Origin: Hawksworthiomyces lignivorus
Taxonomy: Eukaryota > Ascomycota > Sordariomycetes > Ophiostomatales > Ophiostomataceae
Length of the DNA: 64,000 bases
NCBI GenBank assembly: GCA_002917075.1
Contig: NTMA01000051.1
Location: 186,001-250,000, forward strand
Direction of reading: 5' to 3'
The notes under the pieces were generated by a model, which was not told the origin of the DNA, did not search any database, and saw nothing but the letters and a program-made list of their open reading frames with translations. The position numbers were made by a program, and so were the translations under genes. Shown here in pieces: positions 48,450 to 60,339 of this stretch (position 1 is its first letter; the number at the start of each line of letters is the position of its first letter).

Positions 48450-49372
48450 TTATCTTCTGCGATATTTTGCAAATGCTTCACTAACGGACATGCCATTTTC
48501 GATTGTTGCGGCGGCCATTTTGTCGGCAGCGGCAATAGCAGGGATGAGTTCAAGAACTTTTTCTGCGAGATCTGCAGGGAGAACCACTACACCATTTTGG
48601 TCTGCAATGATGAAATCTCCCGGATGGATTCTTGCTTCTTGGATCGATGATTGCAGCGTCACAGGCACATTGAGTTCTGACGGGAAGCACACTGCACCAC
48701 CAGCCGTAGTGCCCACCCCGCGCGCGAAAAGCTGACCAAATTAGCCCTTATTTCTATAGTCGATGGGATGGGAAGGGGAATGTAGGAGGAGCGGATATCA
48801 ATCGAATGGTCGTACAGGAAAGTTCAGATCGCGGTGTTCTTGGAGATCACGCAGCCGGCCATCAATGACGACGCCCTCTGCCTGCAAGTACTTCGCTCTG
48901 AGAGACATCAAACCTCCATAGCACGCGTTGATGTGTGGAGCTGGCTGCGAGATGAACACAACAGAACCTGCCGGAATTTGATCGATCTGCCAGTGGTTGG
49001 CAAATGTAAGCTACGAATCAAGTCAGTTTGAAGGATGTAGACGTACGTAATTTCCTTGTAGCTTCAAAGCCGTCTTGTCCGTCTTGGGTGCAAACTTGAC
49101 CGTCATTGCGGGCCCGACGATCTTTGTGGGGCCACTTTGGAACTGTGGAGAGTACATAGTAATGCCTTCGAGGAACCCACCATGCGTGTGCCTAAGTTTG
49201 GAAAGGCCATCTGCCACCTACCAATCGTTAGTGTTCATACGAGTACTTGGGAGACTGGGAATTCAGTTGGAGAGTGAGGGAAAACGAGGGCTGATGTAAC
49301 ATGAAAGAGGCTTACATCGCAGCTCGACCACTCCTGCAGACACTTGACAATGGACGAAGTTTTTGGGTCCAT
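48450..49372 (-). CDS. RraA-like class II pyruvate aldolase (HMG/CHA aldolase family), intact
   Basis: Four minus-strand exons, 49372-49316, 49217-49047, 48986-48816 and 48731-48450, each in phase 0, give 226 aa. Introns are 98, 60 and 84 bp with GT-AG ends. The family signature G-X20-R-D is exact: Gly101, then Arg122 and Asp123 in VVIDGRLRDLQEH. Other family blocks are CDVADGLSKL, YSPQFQSGPTKIVGPAMTVK, VVFISQPAPHINA and FARGVGTTAGGAVCFPSE. Members use Mg2+ to split 4-hydroxy-4-methyl-2-oxoglutarate or 4-carboxy-4-hydroxy-2-oxoadipate to pyruvate plus an oxo-acid, the last step of gallate/protocatechuate 4,5-cleavage. Others are oxaloacetate decarboxylases or regulators, so the exact reaction is inference. 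It is divergent from a dead PDC-lactonase-like gene. Confidence 0.88.
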
Positions 49373-49741
49373 AATGAACGCGCAGATAGTACCGATGGTT
49401 TTACAAATTTGTTATGAATGTATTATGAGCTCGATTTACCTTCTCCATAGGGAATGCCTCGCTTTTAAGCCGAGCCGGACGTATCCCACCATCTTTAGAC
49501 ATATGTCGTTCTTTGCTTGTGCGCAGAGGCGGCTGACTCGGCTTTAATCCGAGTTGTGTTAGTTGCGCGGCCATGTGCCGAGACTGCGCATACCCCTAAA
49601 GATCAGTGTGCTGTGTAGAAGGCGTAATGACCTATTTCACAATTGCGGAGTCTTTCGTAGAACGAAACCTGGCGGATGCCTTCGCAATTGGCTCACTTTT
49701 AGAGACAGGTGGCAGGATCTTCGTTCTAGGTGTCATTTCCA
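49373..49741. other. Divergent spacer
   Basis: Lies between the ATG of the RraA-like gene and the first recognisable codons of the amidohydrolase remnant. It would hold both promoters. No other gene seen. Confidence 0.45.
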
Positions 49742-50520
49742 GTGAAAGTTGTGCCGGCGGACGCATGGGACACGCATCATCACGTCTTCGAGCCCGAGCA
49801 CTTCCCATTCGCAGCAGGTTGATATTTCACTCCGTCAACAGCTTTGAAACAGCTGAAAGCCTATGAAGAGTCCACTGGTGTCTCTCATGTTTGCATCGCA
49901 CACGGTTTGTCATACGGGGCTGACTGCATTTCTCTACTCTACTACCTAGATTAATTTGGCGGCAGCGCACGCGGCATCTGCGTTCTGGATACGGATTCTG
50001 TCACAGACGATGAACTAGACTCCTACCATGCTTCTGATGTTCGTAGCGTCTGGCTCGATATTTTCAAGGCAAAAGCTATGAACGATCTTGATCAGCAGGT
50101 GGCAATAATCTAGGAGACGGCCGAACATCTCGCGCGGTGGGATAGAAAGGGATGGAAACTATGGAGCTTCTAGATACAACAGCCAAATCTAGCTTACTGG
50201 AAGCGGCTGCGACAAGTGGCAGCTGACCTGCCAGTGCCGCTGGTCGTGGATCATATGGGCCTCGCAAAAGCTCCGAGCATGGCTGCCTCCAGAACAACTG
50301 CTGTCATTGAGAGCCCGGAGTGGCAAGAACTTCTTGGTGCTCTGTGTGATGGAAATATCTGGATCAAAATTTCGGCACCGTACCGAAACTCACGCTTGGA
50401 CCCTGCCTTCTAGACCTGGAGCCGATCGTTACGCAGTTAGTCCGTGCCAATCCTAAGAGGGCAGTGTGGGGCAGCGGCAGGCCACATACACAAAGGCATG
50501 AGGATCGTCGTCTGTTAAGT
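49742..50520 (+). pseudogene. Amidohydrolase, 2-pyrone-4,6-dicarboxylate lactonase-like, broken
   Basis: Metal-dependent TIM-barrel hydrolase. The opening motif WDTHHHVFEPEHFPF carries the HxH of the amidohydrolase-2 group. Further blocks are STGVSHVCIAHGLSYGADC, ARGICVLDTDSVTDDELDSYH, VRSVWLDIF, PLVVDHMGLAKA and RAVWGSGRPHTQRHED; the last corresponds to the usual GSDWPH, so the catalytic Asp is lost. Family members hydrolyse PDC to 4-oxalomesaconate in aromatic 4,5-cleavage. Stops occur at 49820-49822 and at several later positions (YYLD*FG, VAII*ET, LWSF*IQ, DPAF*DL). The start codon is not visible. Neighbour of the RraA-like aldolase, whose putative substrate lies two steps further on. Confidence 0.75.
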
Positions 50521-51544
50521 TACAAGGTACTGTTACATGTGTCCAAGGGATTGATCCTTTTTTGTACTGGTACAGTGGCCTAGTGGCATCACTCAACATC
50601 ATCTAGAACACATCAGACAAGCAGAACCTTTCTTAAAAGTCGATAGTTCTAGCTGGATAAAGAGGCTCAGCACGTGGCTGAGTGAGGAAGAATGACATTC
50701 TATGTGGGTTGATAACTCCCAGGAATTATACGATTATACTCCATAGTCGCGGTTTATGTATCTTGAATAGATAACTTTGTGAACGAAAGTCACATTTCTG
50801 TCTATAGTATACAATATAGAAGTTTTTTCTAGAGGAAGTTATTTTGCCTCCTGACAGACTAGATGTCTCAGTGAACAGCCGAGACTCTCTTTGCAACCTG
50901 CCAGTAGTTTTGTGTTGGAATATATTGGCAGGGAATGGACTCGTAACGAAACTAGAACTCCTCAGCATTGCGTCCCAATGTCAACCGTGGTCTCTTCGTG
51001 ACGTTGTTCCCACACAGCAATCGGACTTTCTACATTCTACAGGCCGCCACAAATGTTGCATGCGGCGAGATTCAAGGAGAATTTACATGGAGCCATCGAA
51101 CCAACCTAAGCGAAGAGACCTAGTTTATTTAACAAACAGTGGTTAACTGTCTACCGTGGTAATGGCTGCGTTACTAGTTAAGTAGTAGCGCCGTTGATTC
51201 GAGTGACTAAGGCGTCCAGCTTGTCATTCACCCAGCCCTCTAGATGGGATCACACTTCATAAATTATGTTGCAGAAGATGCCTACATGGGTATCGCCTGA
51301 ATGGACGTCGATCTCGATCAGTACACAGAGTTTCCTGACATCGATGATCCTACGACTTCCCTTCGACTCTATCGCGATCCACACCTCGATTCATGACTAG
51401 ATAGAAAATATAAATCGATTTCAAAACTTCCCAAGACTGCAAACGTGGAGGCAGCTAACATCTTGACAAGAGGAAACTTGATTAAGTACTAATAGCATAG
51501 CAAGCTCACTATTGATTTGCAATTGATCATCATCTAGCCGGCCA
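50521..51544. other. Intergenic, possible degraded copia sequence at right edge
   Basis: No gene recognised. 51300-51540 may be worn copia sequence leading into the reverse transcriptase frame, but this is not certain. Confidence 0.35.
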
Positions 51545-51585
51545 TGCGGATGTGGTAAACCAGACCGGAGCCTGCCGCCGTCCCT

Positions 51586-53609
51586 ATGCCGTACGGCTTC
51601 AGAAATCTTAGAAGGCATGCCCTGGCGACGGCACAATGGGTCAGAGAATGGGCTGAAATCCAGGCTATTAACCTATCAACTCTTAGCCTTGGCAGACTCC
51701 ATCGTGATACCCTACCGCCCCTGCCGCGAGGCTATAGGGATTTGAAAAATCACCTTCTACGTGATCGATTTCAGGATGCTATGAATAAGGAAATAGCCCA
51801 ATTGCAGGAAAGTGGCACCTATCGTGAAATTCGAATAAATCCTGGCATTCGGGATGCCCTGATTCCATTGATGTGGGTATATACGTACAAATTCGACGAA
51901 TACGGCCAATTGCTTCGGTGTAAGGCCCATATATTGCGTGGTGATTTGGAGCAAGGCTCTGACAGAGACAACTATGCCGCCACACCTCCTATGGGCCATA
52001 TTCGGCTGATATTCGCCTTGGTGGCCAAATTCGGTCTAACTCTCCTTCAATACGATGCCGTAGGGGCATTTACACAATCAGATATCGACAGTGCTGCGTA
52101 TACGAATCTACCCCCTGGTTTCGAAAAATCTGGGCATTGCTGGGAGTTACTCAAGAGCCTATATGGCCTCAGACGGTCGCCATCTCTATGGCATCAGACT
52201 TTGACCACGAACCTGAATAGCCTAGGCTTCAAAAGACCGTCTGAAAATCCCTGTATTCCGACTGACAACAAGGTCTTGATATTTTTCTATGTGGATGATA
52301 TTGGTGTTGTATTTCACCCTCGACATCAGGAATACTGGGAGGCGCTTGAGAGACTGACTGCCGCCCTCCTCGAATATCGTGGTCCAATGCAGTGGTTTTT
52401 GAATATCCACCTAATTCGACGAGGACACGAAATCCTACTATCTCAGGAACCATATATCACCGCACTTGAATCCAAATTCAAGATCAACGCGTGGGCCAAG
52501 CCTTTGGCACTTACGCCCTTCCCACCGGATGTACCGTTGTCGTCAGTGGTGCCTTACGAAGGGAAGGCTACAGCCACCAAATTGGCTGAATATCGGGAGC
52601 GGTCGGGATCCTTGATATATCCATCTACTATTGCTAGGCTAGATATAGCCTTCACAGCCTCACTATTGTCAAGATATATACACAATTCCTCCCCATTGCA
52701 CCGGCTAATAGCTGATCACTGTCTACGGTATTTCGTTCTATCCAAATATTTGGCGTTACGGCCCCCTGGAAACGACACTCAGCCTGAATTGGGTATCTAT
52801 TCAGACGCAGTCTTCGCCGACGATTCGACTAACAGACGCTCATCCTACAGCTATGTTATGAAGCTATTCGGAGGCCTAGTGCTTTGGCGGTCTACAAGGC
52901 TGACCACTGTATCCACCTCTTCAACTGAGGCTGAATTCCTGGCAATGGCTGATACGTCCCGCGAAAGCCTTGCCATATCACGTCTATTGATTGATTTAGC
53001 TGTAAAGCTAGACGGTGACAATTTAACCCTATTCTGTGACAACTTACAGGCCATAAGGCTGGTCCAACCGCAGGCCAGTGTTACTAAGTGGTCTACTAAA
53101 ATCAAGCATGTTGATATCTATCACCACTAGCTAAGAGAAGTGGTGGCAGACAGTAAAATCAACGTTAAACGGATTCGAACGTCAGACATGATCGCTGACG
53201 GCCTTACGAAGCCCCTGACAAAGCAGAAGCACGATAACTTCGTGCGTATGCTAAGCATGACCTCTATTTAGGACGATATGGCCTAATTACTTACTTTCTG
53301 ATCAACCTATCCAACCACACAAAGCCCTCAACAGCTATTTACGCCTATTACGGCCATAAGGCTCCCAACAGCCTTGATTTCGTGTGTTATTCAGTGATAT
53401 TGGGACAGGACCATACGTCCTGGTGGGGGTGTGTTAAGCAGTGCTTATATAATACCATGCCTGTAGGTTGATATCGTATGCCTATCACTTGAATACCGTG
53501 GTCATACACTGTATATAGCACTATATAGAGAGGGCTCCTCGCCCTGCCTCCCTCTAAGATATCCTTTTGGCCTCTCCTAATCAATGGCTCTACTCAAACT
53601 GGCTTGACA
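51586..53609 (+). mobile_element. Ty1/copia retrotransposon, 5'-truncated, with 3' LTR
   Basis: A 514-codon frame (51586-53130) holds the copia reverse transcriptase and RNase H: YDAVGAFTQSDIDSAAYTNLP, LYGLRRSPSLWHQTL, the catalytic FFYVDDIGVV, then GIYSDAVFADDSTNRRSS and STSSTEAEFLAMAD. A TAG at 53128-53130 replaces a Trp codon (IYHH*LREVV), after which the frame continues to 53271 with the family end DMIADGLTKPL. A G-rich polypurine tract (TGGTGGGGGTG) touches the 3' LTR at 53432. Gag, protease and integrase, and the 5' LTR, are missing. Unlike the gypsy copies it is barely mutated, with catalytic Asp residues intact. Confidence 0.9.
53432..53609 (+). repeat. Copia 3' LTR (178 bp)
   Basis: TGTTAAGCAGTGC..GGCTTGACA, preceded by the polypurine tract. 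It defines the LTR ends used for the solo copies at 27444, 46661 and 47494. Confidence 0.9.
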
Positions 53610-54149
53610 TAAGGAATGCGTCGCAGCTAAGTAAGTGTGGTGTAAATCATATAGTGAAATAGATAACAGTTCTTTGTCTTCCAGATACCCGAGATCTGAC
53701 TGAAAAATACTGGCAAGGTCTACAGGCTCACTGTGTGAACTGGATGCGTTGTGAATGGGCGTTTCGGGTTCATTAGCCGGTATATCCAACATATATATCC
53801 TACACTTCAAAACATTAAATGCGCATATAGTGTCATCGGAGGGGTTCGCTTTGTGGGAAGCAGAGAAGGGAAGGTGTGACCTGATTTTGTCTCGTTAGAT
53901 CAGTAATTCTCTCTCTGGGTTAGTCCTGCTGCTTCCTGGTTCTATGGCTGTTGCACAGCTCGGCATTACTCCGACACGCAAAGAGCACAAAGTCGTGTAA
54001 AAGCATGGTGGTGGGAAGAAAAGCTTTAAAGACGTTCACGAGCATATATTAGCCTAGTTCAATGTTCGTTCTCTTTATTTATTTTTTGGCGGTGACGGTC
54101 AATTTATTGCTTAGTGAATTGTATTGTCAGACACTTAAAGTCACCAGCC
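53610..54149. other. Intergenic spacer
   Basis: Upstream region of the sugar transporter remnant. No gene recognised. Confidence 0.45.
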
Positions 54150-55843
54150 ATGGCATTGATAGACTAACAAATTTACAAGACTACCTCGAAAGAGGTCGTC
54201 TCTTGGAAGATCACCATCTACGCGATAATCCTCTCCTTTTCTGGTGCCCTTCATGGTTGGTTTACTTCATCCCCCAAGAATCGCGACGATGTATTGTTTT
54301 GGCTGAATAGGTCTCCATCACAAGATTCAATACAGCCAATATTTCTGGCGTGCTCGCCATGGCGCCGTTCAAAAAACACTTTGGTATCAGTGGCCTGTCA
54401 ACCGTCGACTCGGCAAATTGGACGGGCTGGATCACCTCTGCGCTAATTCTGGGTTCTTGCGGTGGCTCCCTCGCGTCTGCGGCTCTTATGGACAAAACAG
54501 GAAGCAAATGGTCCCTTTGCATTTTTACTAGCCTATACGCCATTGCTGCTGCCCTCATGAGTTCTAGCCCAGTAGGTGAAGGCGGCAGAGACGAGTTCAT
54601 GGTCGGACGCGTACTGTCAGGATTCGCGTCGGGAGCAGCCAGCGTCATTGGCACTGGCTACATGGCTGAGATCTCTCCCAAGGCCATCCGTGGCGGCCTC
54701 ATGGCCCTATATAATGCCAACACTATGCTTTATGCTGGCTTAGCATTTGGGGTGAACTATGGAGCGTTAAAGAATATCGATGACACGATAGACGCTCTGT
54801 GGTAGGTCCCGATGGCCATCCAAGCACTGCCCGGTGTTTTCCTATTAGCAGGCCTCTTCTTCATTCCGGAATCGCCTCGATGGCTTGGCTCCCATGGACG
54901 CTTGGAAGACGCAAAGAAGGCTCTCGTGGCATTGCGTTCCCTGCCTATACACCACCCATTTGTTCAGCAAGAATACAATGAGATTCATAGGGCTATTGAA
55001 GACGAAGAGGCCGCTAGTCCGGGATTGAAGGGCATGGTTAGTGAGATTATGTCCAAGACTATCCGCAAGAGATTAATCATGGCCTTGATAATCCAAGTCG
55101 GTTTGCAATTCTCTGGCGGTAATATCATTACCTACTACAACAACTCGATTCTCACTTCTATCGGCCTCACGTCATCGTCCACAAACTATCTAGTCTCAGG
55201 CATCTACGGTGTGATCAAGTTTGTCACCGTCATCATCTATTGTGTTTTCATCGTTGACAGAATAGGCCGTCGAACGGGTCTATTTGCCGGATCAGTGCTC
55301 ATATGCGCCTCATTGACATATCTGACCGTCTATCTTGCCGTTGCCAACCTCTCTTCCAGCCATTCCTCTTCTGGTGCCGCTGGGTGGGTGGCAGTGGCGT
55401 TCATTTTTATCTTTGCTGTGGGATACGCTATTTCGTGTGGCACGATTCCTTAGATTATCAACGCAGAAGTATTTCCAAACCGAGTCCACTCGATTTGCAT
55501 GAGCATTTGCATTACATGGTAGTGGTTGATAAACTTTGGCCTGACACACGACTAGCCTAACATGGTGATCTCGATGCATCCGTGGGGCCCGTTTTTGCTC
55601 TTTCTGTGTATGACTGTCATCATAACCATATATTCCATCTTCGCCTATCCGGAAACAAAGGGCTTGTCCATGGAAGAGCTATTTTCAATGCCGTGGTATA
55701 AAGTCGGGCGGGCCAGTGTCAAGTTCCTGGAGCAAGAGAAAAAACTCCAGGCAACAGAAAACTGGGCTCAAAAGGAATTTGAAACTGACGCAGTAGCAGT
55801 GGCAAATGCTGTCAAACAACTCGAAATTGAACATGTAGAGTAG
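54150..55843 (+). pseudogene. MFS sugar transporter, broken by stops
   Basis: Sugar porter family member. Start ATG 54150 leads to VSWKITIYAIILSFSGALHG (span 1), then after a shift or intron near 54250-54310 to NTANISGVLAMAPFKKHFG. Family marks follow: FFIPESPRWLGSHGR, QVGLQFSGGNIITYYNNSIL, VDRIGRRTG and YPETKGLSMEELF. In-frame stops lie at 54165-54167 (TAA), 54803-54805, 55451-55453, 55520-55522 and 55553-55555 (all TAG). The last four share one frame that is otherwise open to 55843. Where family comparison is possible they replace Gln or Trp (ALW*VPM, GTIP*IINAEVF), which fits C-to-T and G-to-A changes. It would have imported a hexose or related sugar across the plasma membrane. Confidence 0.85.
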
Positions 55844-56798
55844 TAATACTATAAGGTAGTACCTGCTTTGGGGATAAGTGTGTACTGTACTGTACGAAGC
55901 CGAATAGCATACGAGAGAATAATCTGCACATCGTTGTAATTAACGTGACTCATAACCACCATTCGCCGTCCTGATACTGAGGTTGCATATTTGTTGGTTA
56001 TACCATGTCACATGAATGGCTTGGTCTTCTAAGGCGTTATTGTGATGCTATGTATAGAACAAGACAATCAAAGAAGGCTAAATTGTAAGTCTTGAAATTA
56101 AAACGGCATGAAAAGAATATATGAGTATAGAACAGGGAACTAAGCGGAGACTACCATGTATGGCAGTCTTTGCTTGCGTTGTTCAAACCCAGTGCTGCCC
56201 GGTCTCCCTAGAGGCTTAATGAGTCGACTGCTCTTCACATTGCATTAGATATGAATAACCTACGCTCATGTATGAAAGTGTCTCTCCTTGCTAACACCGG
56301 AGCGAAGCCGAAAATACTGATAGGATCACACTACGACCAATGGATACCATAGTCAACTTCTCTACGCCGATATGGACCATTCAATTTGTCCGTTTGTGAA
56401 GAAGATCAGGAAAAGGCGTAAGGAAGAAATTCACAAGAAATAGAAATAAAATCAGTTGAATACTTAGGGAATTATTGTCAATATTTCGGTCAGCCAGCGG
56501 CGCTATGGGGTTCAAAAGAGGAGGTCGGCAAATAGCCGGTCATTAGGGCAGTGGATCGACGCCTTCTTTCTGGGGGTGGGGCCCTGGGGAAGTTTGATGG
56601 GGAATTTTTTGGGGTAGTGTATACCTCTGGGGACCCAGACTGGAGAAGGGAAAGAAGCATCGGAGAAGATAACCGATGCAGAACGAAAGGCAGTGTATAT
56701 AACTAAGAACCTGGCCATATTGTATTCTGCTTTTGCTTGTATTGGCCTCTTTAATTGACACTTGCATTACGCCCTATTTCAACTCACACAATTTAATA
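55844..56798. other. Intergenic spacer
   Basis: Nothing recognised between the two MFS remnants; the frames at 56512-56767 show no motif. Confidence 0.45.
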
Positions 56799-58595
56799 AT
56801 GGCTGATATCAAGGATTTAGACTAGGAGCCACGGGCTACAGTTCACTTAGACGAGGTTAAAGGGGGCGTTCATGACAACAACTTGGCCTTGGCCCACACT
56901 ATGTCCGAAGAGGAGTTCCTTGACATAGAAAGGAGACTCAAGCTAAAACTAGATATTCGTCTTCTAGCCTACGTGTGGGTTATATTTGTTCTAAACTACT
57001 TGGATAGGGTGAGAATTGTCCATCTTTGACATGGAGAATGGTCGAGTGACTAGCAACTAATTAATGCACTTGATGTCACGTAGAACAATATCGCAGCTGC
57101 CAAAACGGATGGCATAACCGGATCACTACACTTAACATCCCCACAATACGCGACAGGCGTCCCTCTTCTGTTTGTCGGTTATGTGCTGATGCAGATCCCG
57201 TCTAATATGTTCCTCATCGGCTTGCGTCCTTCCATATACCTTTCCTTCTGCATGGCAATCTGGGGAATTATCTCTGCATTGACAGGTATTATCACCAATG
57301 CCGCAGGATTATACGCCGTTCGGTTCTTTCTCGGCATCGTCGAAGCTGCGTTCTATCGTAAGGCACTAATTCATGTAAGAAGTTGAAATTGAACTATGGA
57401 ACTGATATTATCTTCGTCCTCATATCCACGGGTAATATGTACAGCCGGTGCCCTGTTCTTGATATCTTCGTGGTATAGATGCTCTGAGATGGGGTTGCGG
57501 AGCGCAATACTGTTCTCAGCAACACAGATTGGCAGTGCTTTCTCTGGCCTGATCGGAGCGGGGATCACCTCAAGTCTGGAAGGTGCTCGTGGCCTGGAAG
57601 CTTGGCAATGGCTATTTATTATCGAAGGTTCAATCACCGTTTCTGTCGCCCTCTGTGCCTTCCTGATCCTCCCGGATTTGCCGTCTACCACACGCTGGTT
57701 GACTCTAACTGAGCGCGCTGTTGCTTAGTAGCGTCTTATATAGGACGCTGGTCAGGTAGACGATGACGACGAAGAGGGTTGAAAAAACGGTTTCCGCCTT
57801 GCATTTGGCGACTGGAGACTATATATCTTCGCTCTCATGTTTACGTGCATCCAAGTTACTACCGCTGTGTCAAATTTCTTCCCCACTGTCGTGAGTACGT
57901 TGGGTTATAACGAGGTCGACACGCTGCTGCTCACAGCTCCACCTTACTTCCTGGGGCTCATCTTCTCGATTGCTAACAACTGGTCTGCTGACCGGCTCCG
58001 AAATTCTTCGTCTCATGCCATGTGGCCGCAGGCGTTAAGTATTGTCGGCTTTATTCTGGCCGCTTCCACTCCGAATACAGGGGCGAGATATTTCGCTATG
58101 ATGCTGATGATTGGTGGGGGGCATGAGGCTAATTCCATTGTTGTTGCATGGACGCAAAAGACCATGATACGACCAAGAAGCAAGCGTGCGGCTGCCATTG
58201 CATTTGTCAACGCGTTTGGCAACATCTCGCAGGTAAGATAAATTTGTTAGATGCTTGTGATAACAGCCTACTCCGTTCTGCCAATGTCATTTTTTTCCTC
58301 GGCCTTCTGGGCCCAGTACTGACCTTTTGTGTATAAATAGGTTTGGGCATCATATCTATGGCCAGAGAGTGGCGCACCGCAATATGTTCTAGCCATGTCT
58401 GTGAACTCAGGCTTCGCCTTAGGTACCATCATGTTTGCTTATACCATGCGTCTCATCTTGTTAAGAGCCAACAAAAAACTGGATGAAGGGGCTGATGTGG
58501 GAGAAGTTATGGGTGGCGAATGCCAAGCACGAATCTCCGGTCTTGACGAAGAGGAACAGCACGCCAGGCGATCCGCATTCCGATATATCGCCTAA
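56799..58595 (+). pseudogene. MFS anion:cation symporter, allantoate/Dal5-like, five stops, frame otherwise intact
   Basis: Exons 56799-57008, 57084-57357, 57445-58232 and 58341-58595 sum to 1,527 nt (508 aa plus stop) with all intron phases matching. Introns are 75, 87 and 108 bp. Family blocks: YVWVIFVLNYLDR joined to NNIAAAKTDG, VLMQIPSNMFLIGLRPSIYL, FLGIVEAAFYPGALFLISSWY and WQWLFIIEGSITV. Stops lie at 56823-56825, 57726-57728, 57729-57731, 57741-57743 and 57780-57782; the last four fall in the central loop. All are consistent with Gln or Trp codons hit by transitions. No indel is present. Family members import allantoate, nicotinate, pantothenate or similar small acids. Confidence 0.88.
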
Positions 58596-58967
58596 GAAAG
58601 ACTACACAATATTCTATGTAAATAACTGATACGATATCTCCAATGATATCCCTGATATCGTGTGTTCAGCTGCTTGTTTTAGAAAACATGCCCGGCAAAG
58701 AACAATGGGTATTGCATTCGTAATTTATCTCATAAGAAAGTAGTTCAAATTTAATAGCGTAAAAGTGCCGTGTCTTAAGACAATAGTAACTCAAACACGA
58801 TTTTGATTGGTACGTATTATACCGGTGACAATTTGGGTTTTCTACCTCGGATGCTACTATGATCAAGATTGCTCCTAGCTTTGTCTAAGGATTTATGCAT
58901 TGATTGCCTTAAGAAAGAAATTCCTCTCCAGATAGGCTTTAGTGCGCAACTGCGCATATATGACCTA
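58596..58967. other. Intergenic between convergent genes
   Basis: Nothing recognised. Confidence 0.5.
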
Positions 58968-60273
58968 TCATTTCGGGTGCAGAGACCGTAAAACGCGGAG
59001 AGGGCTAGCCGTATTTAAGATCTGCCACAATAGATCTGGATAGGCCCATCCCAAAGCAGTAGCTGCTATTGAAGTTAAACTTGCTTCGCTATGAAGTCCG
59101 GGGCGGCCGGGCCCAGTCATATCCTATATAACTGATTAGTCACACAGAGCATGGCATCTTGTCAATGGTTAAATAGAGGTGGCTTACTGGCTTCATCTTA
59201 ATGTCGAACAGCGCAAACTTTGATGTCTGCGACTCTTTGTAGCGACGAACGTCAATGCGTATCGGGGCTGTTGTTCCGAGCAGCTTCCCCACCCCTTCGC
59301 ATTCCCGTTTCACGGCCGCATAGATGGGGTCATCTTCATCATCCGGAACGACATGCGAGTTTTCGCTGACCGCTACGACACCGTTGTGCGGCGCGATGCC
59401 GTCTAGGTGATTGAAGCGTGTCACCCCGGGAAGGGACCAGTAGCCTTGTTTGCCCTGCGTAGGGGGCATAACTGTTACCGTCGCTTCTTCACCTTGCAGG
59501 AACTCTTCCACGATGACGGTTCCAGCACCTTCTGCTTCCAGCGCCCGTCCATTGGCCCGGAGCTCTTTCGCACTGCGGCACACCTTGACGCCGTGGCTGC
59601 CGCGACCGCGTGCAGGCTTAGCCACGACGGGAAACAAGATATTGCCGAATTCCGTGTCAGATATCGGGAACGGCCATGCACGCGGCATGGAAAACCCTCC
59701 TATCCTCCGCAGAAGGTTGTTCACATAATTCTTGTCGTCGTAGCGGTCCACGACTAAGGGACTCTGTCCAACAATGCGAACTGCATCCTGGAAGGTGCCG
59801 ATCGCAGTGGACGTCTGTAGAGGATGGGATGCGAACAAGATAGTGTTTGCCCAGACGTGGGTGGCGCCCTTCTGGAGGGCGGCCAGGATCCCCGCTTCGG
59901 TGTCGGGAAATGTCCACCCCTCTTGCTTAGAAATTCAGGGGGGTGATGACATCGATAGCGCTTTTTTGCAGGTTGTAAGCAATGTCTGCCCCAGAATCCT
60001 GGTATCCTTTTCCGAAGTCATCAGCTAAACTACATCGTTCTTACCGAGTATTGCCAATCGGCTGACTGCAGAGGACATACCACCGGGTTTCTTGGGTTTC
60101 TTCGTGCCATTGACGATTCGTGGTTCAAGCGCCAGGTAAAGAGCCGCAATTCGACTATGAACCGCCGATGATTTGGCGAGGAAAGCGGAACAGTTGTGGT
60201 TTACAGAGTCCGGGGTAAAGGAGACGAACGAGAGCGGGTCATCGTTCTGAGTGGAGGTAAGAGATGATATCAT
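58968..60273 (-). pseudogene. ATP-grasp enzyme, D-Ala-D-Ala ligase-like, frameshifted
   Basis: Minus-strand exons 60273-60081, 60006 to 59188 and 59123-58968 reconstruct an ATP-grasp ligase. The first intron joins KKPGG to YQDSGADIAYNLQ in phase (74 bp); the last (64 bp) joins ALFDIKMKP to DMTGPGRPGLHSEASL. ATP-grasp marks: FPVVAKPARGRGSHGVKVC (phosphate-binding loop), GTVIVEEFLQGEEATVTVMP and IRIDVRRY. The usual metal-binding NMTGPGRPG asparagine reads Asp at the splice junction, and a preceding Asn position reads Lys. A frameshift sits near 59938 (ITPLNF versus SKQEGWTF). Fungal relatives of bacterial D-Ala-D-Ala ligase exist, but fungi make no peptidoglycan, so the substrate is probably another amino acid. 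Starts divergent from the Dak remnant. Confidence 0.72.
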
Positions 60274-60339
60274 TTCGCAGAAATTGATGCTGAGCTCTCC
60301 TGTATTCTACGTGGGCTGCGGCTGGTGGTTTCTCTGTAC

